Positions 25,692-33,405 of a stretch of 64,000 nt of DNA are shown piece by piece. Source of the stretch: Ardenticatenaceae bacterium (GTDB lineage: Bacteria > Chloroflexota > Anaerolineae > Promineifilales > Promineifilaceae); contig JACKBN010000019.1 of NCBI GenBank assembly GCA_020634565.1, positions 1-64,000 of the forward strand, read 5' to 3'. The notes beneath the pieces were generated by a model that was given only the letters and a program-made list of their open reading frames with translations, searched no databases and was not told the origin of the DNA. The translations under genes and the position numbers were made by a program. How positions within the stretch are numbered: position 1 is the first letter of the stretch; each line of letters opens with the position of its first letter.

Positions 25692-26840
25692 ATGCGCATT
25701 GCAATGGTTGGCCCCTTTGGCCTGCACCCCAACAAAACGATGGCTAGCCGGGCGCTGGGTCTGGCACGGCCGTTTATCCAGCAAGGCCACGCGGTTAAAC
25801 TGTTCATGCCCCCCTGGCAAACCCCCGACGAAGCAGACAAAAGCTGGCAGGAAGATGGCGTTGAGCTGCGCTACGTGCCGCTGGCAGGAGGGGTTTTGGG
25901 CATTACACGCCGAATGGTGCGCGAGATTCTGGATTGGCAGCCAGACGTGGTGCACTGCTTCAAGCCGAAGGCGTACAGCGGGCTGGTGGCCTGGTGGCTA
26001 TGGCAGTTTCATCGCTCCAAACTGCGCCTCATCATAGACACCGACGATTGGGAAGGCTGGGGCGGCTGGAATGAGTTGGCCCCGTACTCGCCGCTGCAAA
26101 AGCACTTTTTTGCCTGGCAAGAGCAGTGGGGCATGCGCCACTGCCACGCCCTCACCGTCGCCAGCCGTGCCTTGCAAACGCTGGCCTGGGGCATGGGCCT
26201 CCCGCGAGAAAGTGTTGTCTACGTCCCCAACGGCCCCGGCATTTCACCCCTTCACCCCCTCACCCCTTCACCATCATCCCAAACACAACCCACACTCCTC
26301 ATCTACAGTCGTTTGTTTGAGTTTGATACGGGGCGATTGGTAGAGATTTTGCGCGGGGTGAAGACGGCCGTTCCGCAACTACGCATTCTCATGGTGGGCG
26401 CCGGTCTTTATGAAGAAGACGCTGCCAACTTCCGGCAGCAGGCCGAGGCGGTGGGCATTTGGGACGCCATTGAAGATGCTGGCTGGGTGGAACTAGAGGC
26501 GCTGCCTGCGCTGCTAGCTCAGGCCCACGTGGGCATTTACCTGATGGAAGATACGCTGCTCAACCGCACCAAATGCCCCGTCAAGTTGGCAGACATGCTG
26601 GCGGTTGGCATCCCCGTCGTGGCCGAGGCGGTGGGGCAGGTGACGGAATATGTGGTAAACGGCCGTTCCGGCACCACTTTCCCCACAGGCGACATCACCG
26701 GCATCACCCAGGAACTGATCCACATTCTGCAAAACCCAGAGCGGCAGGCCCAACTTTCCGCTGGCGCCAAAGCCCACATTGCCGCAAATTTCAGTTGGGA
26801 GCATTTAGCCGCCCGACTGCTCCCCATCTACAAACATTAA
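25692..26840 (+). CDS. Family 4-type glycosyltransferase
   Basis: 382-residue GT-B glycosyltransferase. The N-terminal domain begins MRIAMVGPFGLHPN; the C-terminal domain has the nucleotide-sugar loop KLADMLAVGIPVVAEAVGQVTEYV, with the usual Glu in VAEAVG, and NGRSGTTF. It probably adds a sugar to a lipid or polysaccharide; donor and acceptor are unknown. Between the domains (about residues 182-200) is an unusual Pro/Ser/Thr-rich linker coded by CACCCCTTCACCCC words, a word repeat inserted in frame. Confidence 0.85.
   Translation: MRIAMVGPFGLHPNKTMASRALGLARPFIQQGHAVKLFMPPWQTPDEADKSWQEDGVELRYVPLAGGVLGITRRMVREILDWQPDVVHCFKPKAYSGLVAWWLWQFHRSKLRLIIDTDDWEGWGGWNELAPYSPLQKHFFAWQEQWGMRHCHALTVASRALQTLAWGMGLPRESVVYVPNGPGISPLHPLTPSPSSQTQPTLLIYSRLFEFDTGRLVEILRGVKTAVPQLRILMVGAGLYEEDAANFRQQAEAVGIWDAIEDAGWVELEALPALLAQAHVGIYLMEDTLLNRTKCPVKLADMLAVGIPVVAEAVGQVTEYVVNGRSGTTFPTGDITGITQELIHILQNPERQAQLSAGAKAHIAANFSWEHLAARLLPIYKH
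26238..26287. repeat. CACCCCTTCACCCC words inside the glycosyltransferase gene
   Basis: Direct repeats of TTCACCCC/CTCACCCC within the open frame, coding for a Pro/Ser/Thr-rich linker. The complementary word GGGGTGAGGGTGAAG occurs at the left end of the window. Confidence 0.55.
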
Positions 26841-27043
26841 TGCCCGCCAAGTGTTCAGTTAGCATTCCTTAAAGATCAGCCCTGACTGGAAATTCATCGT
26901 TTACACTGAAAGGGATGGTTTTGCGCAGGGTACGCACTGCCACCATTCTCCCCACTCAACATCGTTACACCCTGTTCCACTAATTTGGCCACAAAACACC
27001 ATCCACTGTTGTGGTCGTAAACCTTACTGAAGGAGTAAACCGC

Positions 27044-27955
27044 ATGAAGAAGTTAAGACGAACTGTTATTGGCCTGATCCTGCTGGTAATAACGGCCGTT
27101 CTGGCCAACCCCGTCGCCGCCCAAAATTATCCAGAGGTCATTCCCCTGCCCAACGGCTTCCAACCAGAAGGCATCGTCGTGGGTGAAGGCAACACCGCCT
27201 ATGCTGGCTCACTGGCCAATGGCGACATTTACGCTGCCGATCTGGAAAGTGGCGAGGGACACATTGCCATTGAAGGCCCCGGCACGCCTGCCGTTGGGTT
27301 AGATTATGACCGCAGAACAGGCTATTTGTTTGTCTCCGGTGGTCCGAATGGAGACGGCCGTATTTACAACACCCACACTGGCGAACTGGTTGCCGCTTAT
27401 GATTTCGGCGGCGGCTTCGTCAACGACGTCATCGTCACGCCCCATGCCGCTTACTTCACCGATTCCTTCGCGCCCAACCTGTACTCAGTTGCGCTAGACG
27501 GTGCTGGCGAGCCTGGCGCTCACACCACGATACCGCTGAGTGGCGAGTTTGTCTTTGTACCCGGCGGTTTCAACACCAACGGCATCGTCGCCACACCAAA
27601 TGGCAACGGCTTGATCATTGTGCATTCCAGCCGGGGCGAACTTTACTTTGTGAATCCGCAAACGGGTGAAGCCGCCCTCATCGATCTCGGCGGCGACAAC
27701 GTGAACAGCGGCGATGGCTTGCTGCTGCTTGATCGCACCTTGTTTGTAGTGCAAAACAGCCTCAACCAGATTGCCCAGTTCCAACTTAACCGGAATTATT
27801 CCGCAGCACGGCTGCAACAGCTCATCACCGATGACGATTTTGACGTGCCCACAACCGTGAGCAACCAGGGCACCCGACTTTACGCCGTCAATGCCCGCTT
27901 CGGCACCACCCCCGGCCCCGATGTTGAATACGACATCGTCCGCGTAAGCCCATAA
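27044..27955 (+). CDS. Secreted SMP-30/gluconolactonase-like beta-propeller protein
   Basis: 303 residues from the ATG at 27044 (AAGGAG 8 bases upstream). A clear signal peptide (KKLRRTVIGLILLVITAVLA, cleavage near PVAAQ) sends it across the membrane. The mature part is built of repeated propeller strands (PEGIVVGEGNTAYAGSL, NGIVATPNGNGLIIVHSS) of the SMP-30/NHL-like superfamily. No catalytic acidic residues can be assigned with confidence; it may be an extracellular lactonase or a binding protein. It is monocistronic, with a strong terminator downstream. Confidence 0.7.
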   Translation: MKKLRRTVIGLILLVITAVLANPVAAQNYPEVIPLPNGFQPEGIVVGEGNTAYAGSLANGDIYAADLESGEGHIAIEGPGTPAVGLDYDRRTGYLFVSGGPNGDGRIYNTHTGELVAAYDFGGGFVNDVIVTPHAAYFTDSFAPNLYSVALDGAGEPGAHTTIPLSGEFVFVPGGFNTNGIVATPNGNGLIIVHSSRGELYFVNPQTGEAALIDLGGDNVNSGDGLLLLDRTLFVVQNSLNQIAQFQLNRNYSAARLQQLITDDDFDVPTTVSNQGTRLYAVNARFGTTPGPDVEYDIVRVSP

Positions 27956-27967
27956 TCCACACAGTTC

Positions 27968-28006
27968 GGTGACGGGCACTTTGAGAAGTGCCCGTCACCT
28001 TTTTTT
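27968..28006 (+). terminator. Rho-independent terminator
   Basis: A 14-bp perfect stem GGTGACGGGCACTT (27968-27981) / AAGTGCCCGTCACC (27986-27999), 4-base loop, then seven T. It ends the beta-propeller transcript; its T-tract touches the stop codon of the convergent gene. Confidence 0.95.
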
Positions 28007-28580
28007 AGTCCCAAACACCTTCATCCAACAATTTTGAAATGCGTTCGTGGTAGGTTTTGTCCCGATTGGGCATTTCCGGCGCAATTTTGGCCCCTTCGGC
28101 CCAAAAATGCGCTTTGCCGCGACCCATCTTTTGGCCGTCGCCGGTGTGCATGTCCAGGGCGTAGTCGGGGATGGTGGCGCGCAGTGTGCCTGCGGCCACG
28201 CCATGAATCATCCAGTTGATCATCTCATCGCTGGCTCGATCTTTTTGCGCCAAACAAAGGTAGCGCACGGCGTGTATGGCAAATAGTTTGCGCTCACCAA
28301 CGCTGCGGTCGAAGCGATCCAGCATTTGCACCATTGAGTTAATCAAAACTGGCGCTTGCGGATCGCCAAAGCCGATGTCCTCGACGGAGATAACCATTAG
28401 CCGCTGCCAAAGGTAATCTTCCATGGCGGGACTGGTGAGCACCATTTCGTAGGCGAGCAGGGCGGCGTTTTCCGTGTTGCCGCGCCGAATCTCTTTTTGC
28501 AGAGCGGAGATGACGTGATCGGCAGGAAAATCGTGGATTGTTTTGACATTTTGCCAGGGGTCGCGGGGTAAATCGCTCAT
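28005..28580 (-). CDS. Stand-alone MgsA/RarA C-terminal domain protein
   Basis: 191 residues that match only the C-terminal (replication factor C-like) part of MgsA/RarA recombination ATPases: SALQKEIRRGNTENAALLAY, ISVEDIGFGDPQAPVLINSM and the closing GDGQKMGRGKAHFW. There is no Walker A or B, so the AAA module is absent and the protein cannot hydrolyse ATP by itself. It may be a separate subunit acting with a clamp-loader-type ATPase at stalled forks, or have a new role. The ATG is followed directly by the conserved part, so this is not a 5' truncation visible in the DNA. Confidence 0.7.
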   Translation of the reverse strand: MSDLPRDPWQNVKTIHDFPADHVISALQKEIRRGNTENAALLAYEMVLTSPAMEDYLWQRLMVISVEDIGFGDPQAPVLINSMVQMLDRFDRSVGERKLFAIHAVRYLCLAQKDRASDEMINWMIHGVAAGTLRATIPDYALDMHTGDGQKMGRGKAHFWAEGAKIAPEMPNRDKTYHERISKLLDEGVWD

Positions 28581-28599
28581 TGTTTTCTCCTGTTAGTTA

Positions 28600-28690
28600 G
28601 AAGCGGAACACAGAGTTTCGCAGAGAAAACGCAGAGTTACACAGAGAGTTAATCTGTGAAATCTGCGAAATCTGTGGATAAATAATCTTT
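28600..28690. repeat. CACAGAG/CAGATTTCGCAG-word repeat
   Basis: Iterated ACACAGAGTTTCGCAGAG words with mirrored AATCTGTGAAATCTGCGAAA. The right part runs through the last codons of the M20 peptidase gene. Confidence 0.75.
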
Positions 28691-29872
28691 GATGATGGTG
28701 GCGTAAAGTACGGCCGTTTCCGCCAAACTTGCCACATCTACCCACTCATCCGGGGCGTGGGCATTGCCACCGGTAGGGCCGAAGCCGGGCAGGGTGGGGA
28801 TGCCCGCGCCGATGAGCATGTAGCCTTCGTTGGCCGGACCTGCGCCGCGAATGGGCCAAGGCTGGCCAGTGATGGCCTGGGCGTGCCGCTGGGCAATTTG
28901 CGCCAGTGGATGTTCGGCAGGGATGGCGGCGGCAGGCAGGCGGTTTTTCACCTGGATGCTCACCTGCAGGCCGGGCCGCTTGGCGCATTCGGCGTCGATG
29001 ATGGCTTGCACGGCGTCGATCACCATTTCCGGGGTTTGGCCGGGCATGAGGCGGCAGTCGAGAACGGCCGTTGCCGATGCAGGCACCATACTTTCAAACT
29101 CACCACCATTGAACAGCGTGCCGGGCGTCATCGTGAAGCCGAGATGGTTGAAGGCGGGATGTGGTTCGTAGGGCAGGTTCAGCTTCTCCAGCTCTAACAA
29201 AATTGCCGCCAACCCGGTGACGGCGTTGATACCGCCCTCGCCCCGGCTCCATTCGTCGCTGCCAGAGTGAACGGCCGTTCCCTGCGCCTCCAGCACCAGC
29301 CGCAGCAGCCCACGATGCCCCACACAAACGATGTCGCTGGCGTAGGTATAAATCGCGCCCTGCACGGGCAGGTGGCCCTCGTCCAGCAGATAGCGCATCC
29401 CCAGCTCACTGCTCGCACCGGACTCTTCGTCCACGACGCCTGCGACGATGAGCGTGACTTCGTCCGGGTTGAGCTGGCCCTGGTCACGCAGGGCGGCGAG
29501 GGTGTAGAGGCCTATCGCCAGCCCGGCTTTGTTGTCCGATGTGCCGCGTCCGTAGAGACGGCCGTTCCTTACCTCAGGCACAAACGGTGGCGAGGCCCAC
29601 AGGCTGGCATCTCCAGCGGCGACAGTGTCCATGTGGCCCACTAAGGCAAAGCCGCGCGGGCCGTGGCCCCAGCTTACCAGCGCATTCGGTCGCAGCGATT
29701 CTTTGGCAACGAGACGGCCGTTCAATCCAAGCTTCTCCGCCTCGGCCACAATGCGCTCGGCAACGGCTTGCTCGGCGTGACGGCCGTTCACCGACTTCAG
29801 CCGCACCAAATCCTGCAAAAACGCCAGCAGCGGCGCTTCGTGTTTTCTGACTAGATTCTCTAAGCTAGACAT
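28649..29872 (-). CDS. M20-family zinc peptidase/deacylase (ArgE/DapE-like)
   Basis: 407 residues. Metal-binding and catalytic elements are visible: GHMDTV (His/Asp), GRGTSDNKAGLA (bridging Asp), VVDEESGA (catalytic Glu-Glu) and the late NAHAPDEWV (His). Such enzymes hydrolyse acyl-amino acids or dipeptides in the cytosol. The protein ends in STDFADFTD, which is a direct translation of the CAGATTTCGCAGATTT repeat words, so its C-terminus was probably extended by the repeat. It is the first of four minus-strand genes that, read with the plus-strand cluster to the right, form a salvage island. Confidence 0.85.
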   Translation of the reverse strand: MSSLENLVRKHEAPLLAFLQDLVRLKSVNGRHAEQAVAERIVAEAEKLGLNGRLVAKESLRPNALVSWGHGPRGFALVGHMDTVAAGDASLWASPPFVPEVRNGRLYGRGTSDNKAGLAIGLYTLAALRDQGQLNPDEVTLIVAGVVDEESGASSELGMRYLLDEGHLPVQGAIYTYASDIVCVGHRGLLRLVLEAQGTAVHSGSDEWSRGEGGINAVTGLAAILLELEKLNLPYEPHPAFNHLGFTMTPGTLFNGGEFESMVPASATAVLDCRLMPGQTPEMVIDAVQAIIDAECAKRPGLQVSIQVKNRLPAAAIPAEHPLAQIAQRHAQAITGQPWPIRGAGPANEGYMLIGAGIPTLPGFGPTGGNAHAPDEWVDVASLAETAVLYATIIKDYLSTDFADFTD

Positions 29873-29882
29873 CGTTTTGGGT

Positions 29883-29962
29883 GAAAGTGCTCAGGTTTTC
29901 AGGTGTTCAAGTGAGACGTATCTACCTGGCACTTGAACACTAAAAAACTTGAACACTCGTAA
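29883..29962. repeat. TTCAGGTGTTCAAGTG-word hairpin
   Basis: GTGCTCAGGTTTTCAGGTG and TTCAAGTG words mirrored by CACTTGAACAC and CTTGAACACT. Located between the nucleoside hydrolase and M20 peptidase genes. Confidence 0.75.
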
Positions 29963-29963
29963 A

Positions 29964-30902
29964 CTATTTCAATCCCTGTTCCATCAAGGCGAAGAAGCGG
30001 TCGATGTCGAGTTCCAGGATGATGTTGGTGTTAGCGGTACGGCCGTTGCGCTGACCCCAATCGGTCGTGGTTTGGCCACGAGTGTACATACCCGTTAGCT
30101 CCACGGAGACGTGCCGCACTTCCGCCTTGGTCACGATGTCGGGTTCCAAGGCGACGGCCATCGCCAGCGGGTCCGCGCCAAACATCATCGTGCGGCCCAT
30201 GTATTGGCGAATAAACTCCATCGTCTTGGCCGAAATCTCTTTGTAGAAGCGGGATTTGGGTGTGTCTAGCGCGTGCCAATGCTGAATCACTTCTTCCGGA
30301 ATGCCGTGGCGCATCGTCGCTTCCCAATCGACCAATTCAATCAGCCCGCCGTACGCTTCCCACGCTTCAAACACCACGTGCGCCGCTTCCGGGTCATGGT
30401 AAATGTTGAACTCGGCAGAGACGTTGCTGGTATTGCCATGCGCCGTCACGGCCCCACCCATCACGATAAAGCGCTTCAGCTTTTCGGGCAATTTGGGATC
30501 CAATTTGAGGGCCACAGCAATATTGGTCAGCGGGCCGATGGCCACGAGCGTGTATTCGCCGGGGGCTTCGTTGGCCATGCGTAGCAGAGCGAGGGCGGCG
30601 TGTTCACTTTCGGCCGTGCGCGTTTTGGGCACGTAGCCCACATCGCCCAGGCCGTCTTCACCGTGGACGTGGGCCGCATCCTCCTGAAAGATGACCAGTG
30701 GTTTGGCGCAGCCTGCGTAGACGGGAATGTCTTGCCCGAGCGCTTCGACGATGGTGAGGCTGTTGCGCACGGTGTGCTCTAGCCCCACGTTGCCGCCCAC
30801 GGCCAAAATGGCGGCGATGGTGGCGTTGGGATGGGCGGCGGCCATGAGGATGGCTTCGGCGTCGTCAACGCCAGGGTCGGTATCGATGATTAGTTTTTCC
30901 AT
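29964..30902 (-). CDS. Inosine/uridine-preferring nucleoside hydrolase
   Basis: 312 residues from the ATG at 30902 (AGGAG upstream); the frame is open a further 21 codons but those are coded by the upstream repeat. The family calcium-binding signature DTDPGVDDAEAI is at 7-18. The ribose-binding NVSAEFNIYHDPEAA and the late Asp in FGADPLAMAVAL are present; the His usual before that Asp is replaced by Ala. It splits nucleosides into base and ribose, and fits with the ribokinase and deaminase genes upstream and the nucleoside ABC transporter at 39-44 kb. Confidence 0.9.
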   Translation of the reverse strand: MEKLIIDTDPGVDDAEAILMAAAHPNATIAAILAVGGNVGLEHTVRNSLTIVEALGQDIPVYAGCAKPLVIFQEDAAHVHGEDGLGDVGYVPKTRTAESEHAALALLRMANEAPGEYTLVAIGPLTNIAVALKLDPKLPEKLKRFIVMGGAVTAHGNTSNVSAEFNIYHDPEAAHVVFEAWEAYGGLIELVDWEATMRHGIPEEVIQHWHALDTPKSRFYKEISAKTMEFIRQYMGRTMMFGADPLAMAVALEPDIVTKAEVRHVSVELTGMYTRGQTTTDWGQRNGRTANTNIILELDIDRFFALMEQGLK

Positions 30903-30919
30903 GAGCAGTTCTTCTCCTG

Positions 30920-30982
30920 TGAATGGAGATTGGAGATTAGAGACTGGAGATTGAAGCGCTCGCAATCTCTAATCTCCAATCT
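30920..30982. repeat. GGAGATTGGAGATT-word hairpin
   Basis: ATGGAGATTGGAGATTAGAG and ACTGGAGATTG mirrored by CAATCTCTAATCTCCAATCT. Between deaminase stop and nucleoside hydrolase start. Confidence 0.8.
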
Positions 30983-32293
30983 CTAATCTCTTCTTTTTGC
31001 TAATTCAGCGTAGCTGGTTTCTAGGTCTTGGCGAGCTTGTTGATAGTTGATGGTTTGGAAACGGCCGTCTCTCAACAACCATTCCCCTGCCACCATCACA
31101 TCCCGCACGTGCATGCCGGAGATGCTGTAGACGAGCGCGGTGTAAACATCTTGCCCGTTGCTGGGTGTCCAGCCGATTTCGTCCAGGTCCAGGGCGATGA
31201 GATCGGCCTGTTTGCCCGGTTCCAGCGAGCCGATTTGGTCCGCCAGGCCGAGCGCCTGCGCCCCACCGAGCGTGGCCATGTGCAAAATGGTGCGGGTGGG
31301 CAGGGCGTTGGGTGTGCGATGATGCAGGGCCATCAGCTTGCCCACAATTTGCATCTCTTTAAACATGTCGTAGCTGTTGTTGTTGGTTACATTGTCGGTG
31401 CCCAGCGCCAGATTGATGCCTGCGTCCAACATGCCGCAAGCGTCGGCGACTCCGGCCGCATTGCGCATGGCGGAGGATGGGTTGATCGATGCGCTGAACG
31501 GTACGTTGGCCAGCAGCGGATAATCTTCGGGCGGGACGGTGAGGCAGTGGGCAGCGAGGATGGGGCGTTGCAGCATGCCCATTTTGGCGAGTTGTTGGAT
31601 GGCGGAACGGCCGTATTTCTCCAAACAGTACCGGTCTTCCTCGCCGCTGGTGCTGAGGTGGATGTGGAAGCCGGTGTTGAATTCGATGGCCAAATCCAGC
31701 TCAATTTCCATGGCCGCTTCGCTGTTGTCTACGAAAAAGGCGTGTGGGCCGACCCAGCCCTGAATGAGCGGATCGTGGGCGACGGATTGCAGAAATTGGG
31801 TGGCAGCGTCCAGCTCGCGCTGACGTGCTTCTTCTTCGCCTAGCTCGACGACGCCGTAACCGAGCGCGGCGCGCAATCCGCTCTGGCGCACGGCGGGCAC
31901 GATTTGCTCCATCCAGAAATATTGGTCGGCAAAGGTGGTGGTGCCGGTGCGGATCATCTCGGCGCAGGAGACGAGCACGGCGGCGGGGATCATCTCTGGC
32001 GTCATCACCTCTTCCACAACGCGGATAGTGTTGTACCAGCCGTCGAAGTCGAACAGCGAATGCCCCTCGGCCAGCCCGCGGAAGAGAACCATCGGCGTGT
32101 GGGTGTGGGCGTTGACCAGCCCCGGCATGAGCAGCTTGTTGCCCAGGTCAACGGCCGTTCCCGCAAAATCATCTGGTGGTGTGGCCGCGATGGATTGGAT
32201 ACGGCCGTCTTCAACCAACAAATAGCCCGGTTCAAAAATCGTATCCTGGGCATCTAAACAAACAATCTTGGCAGCTTTGAGTAATGTTTTCAT
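30983..32293 (-). CDS. Amidohydrolase, MTA/SAH or guanine-type deaminase
   Basis: 436 residues of the TRZ/ATZ amidohydrolase group. Metal ligands are seen in NAHTHTPM (about 61-68), HIHLS, AAHC and LGTDN, with the terminal VADLIALDLDE-like segment KQADLIALDLDE typical of the composite beta-sandwich. Members deaminate methylthioadenosine, S-adenosylhomocysteine, adenosine or guanine; context (nucleoside hydrolase, ribokinase, nucleoside transporter) favours a purine substrate. The substrate is inferred. Confidence 0.85.
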   Translation of the reverse strand: MKTLLKAAKIVCLDAQDTIFEPGYLLVEDGRIQSIAATPPDDFAGTAVDLGNKLLMPGLVNAHTHTPMVLFRGLAEGHSLFDFDGWYNTIRVVEEVMTPEMIPAAVLVSCAEMIRTGTTTFADQYFWMEQIVPAVRQSGLRAALGYGVVELGEEEARQRELDAATQFLQSVAHDPLIQGWVGPHAFFVDNSEAAMEIELDLAIEFNTGFHIHLSTSGEEDRYCLEKYGRSAIQQLAKMGMLQRPILAAHCLTVPPEDYPLLANVPFSASINPSSAMRNAAGVADACGMLDAGINLALGTDNVTNNNSYDMFKEMQIVGKLMALHHRTPNALPTRTILHMATLGGAQALGLADQIGSLEPGKQADLIALDLDEIGWTPSNGQDVYTALVYSISGMHVRDVMVAGEWLLRDGRFQTINYQQARQDLETSYAELAKRRD

Positions 32294-32302
32294 AGAAAGA
32301 AT

Positions 32303-32372
32303 TTCGCCACAGATTTCGCAGATTACACAGATTTTTTGATTCTAATCTGCGAAATCTGTGTAATCTGTGGAT
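32303..32372. repeat. CAGATTTCGCAGATTACACAG-word hairpin
   Basis: CCACAGATTTCGCAGATTAC words mirrored by AATCTGCGAAATCTGTGTAA around a T-rich loop. Between ribokinase stop and amidohydrolase start. Confidence 0.85.
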
Positions 32373-32375
32373 GAT

Positions 32376-33287
32376 CTATTTTTTGAGAAGGGCTTCCAAT
32401 TCCGCGCGGGTGGGCATGGAGGAGCTGGCACCCGGTTTGGTGGTGGCCAGTGCTCCGGCGGCGGCACCCCAGCGGATCGCTGCGGCGAGCGGTTGGCCTT
32501 CGGACAGGGCCACAGCCAGACCACCGTTAAACGCATCTCCGGCGGCTACCGTGTCGATGGATTTGACGGTGAACGGTTCCACGAAGCCGGATTCGGTGGC
32601 GGATTGATAGTAAACACCTTGCGCGCCGAGTTTGATTACGGCCGTTTCCACCCCCCTCTCTCGCAAAATTTTAGCCGCCTGCGCTGCCTCATCCTGGTTG
32701 GTGGGGCGAAAACCAATAAGCATCTCGGTTTCCAGTTCGTTGGGCGTCATGAAGTGAGCCAGTTGATACGCTTCTGGCGGCAGTGTTTTGGCTGGAGCAG
32801 GGTCTAGAATGACGATCTTGCCCAATTCCCGAGCCACTTCAGCCGCAGCCAATGTCGTTTCTAGCGGGGTTTCCAACTGCAAGAGCAGCACATTTGCCGT
32901 GGCCAGCGCCTGGCGAGTACGCGCCACTTCGCGTGCATCATGGGCCATGTTGGCACCAGAAACCACAATGATGGTATTTTCCGCATCGTCATCGACGTTG
33001 ATGACGGCCAGTCCGGTACCGCTCTCTGGATCAACCAAAATGCCGCTGGTGTCGATCGGTTCGTCGGCAATCATCTCCAGTACGCCTGCGCCGAAGGCAT
33101 CATCCCCGATGCGGCCAATAAAGTGGGTGACGGCTCCCAATCGGCCAGAGGCAGTGGCCTGGTTGAACCCTTTGCCGCCGGGCACGGTGATGAAGGAACT
33201 GCCAAACAGCGTCTCCCCAGGCGCAGGTAAGCGGGGAACGTAGGTGGTCAAATCCATGTTGATGCTGCCCTGAATGACAACTGCCAT
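32376..33287 (-). CDS. rbsK: Ribokinase
   Basis: 303 residues from the ATG at 33287 (GGGAGAG 6 bases upstream). PfkB-family sugar kinase with the two ribokinase signatures: substrate-binding GGKGFNQATA near 39-48 and catalytic DTVAAGDAFNGGLA (Asp of GAGD-type anion hole) near 245-258. It phosphorylates ribose at O5, which fits ribose release by the nucleoside hydrolase two genes downstream. The ORF also remains open 13 codons upstream through repeat DNA. Confidence 0.85.
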   Translation of the reverse strand: MAVVIQGSINMDLTTYVPRLPAPGETLFGSSFITVPGGKGFNQATASGRLGAVTHFIGRIGDDAFGAGVLEMIADEPIDTSGILVDPESGTGLAVINVDDDAENTIIVVSGANMAHDAREVARTRQALATANVLLLQLETPLETTLAAAEVARELGKIVILDPAPAKTLPPEAYQLAHFMTPNELETEMLIGFRPTNQDEAAQAAKILRERGVETAVIKLGAQGVYYQSATESGFVEPFTVKSIDTVAAGDAFNGGLAVALSEGQPLAAAIRWGAAAGALATTKPGASSSMPTRAELEALLKK

Positions 33288-33310
33288 CGGAACTCTCCCT
33301 GGATGATATT

Positions 33311-33403
33311 GTTTGCAAGTGGGCAAGTAAGCAAGTGCTCAAGTGTCAGGAGATTTACAGCCGTGACACCTGAAAACCTAAGCACTTAAACACCTGACCA
33401 CTT
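33311..33403. repeat. GCAAGTGCTCAAGTG-word hairpin
   Basis: GTGGGCAAGTAAGCAAGTG and CTCAAGTGTC words mirrored by TGACACCTGAAAACC and CACTTAAACACCTGACC. Between sulfatase stop and ribokinase start. Confidence 0.75.
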
Positions 33404-33405
33404 TT

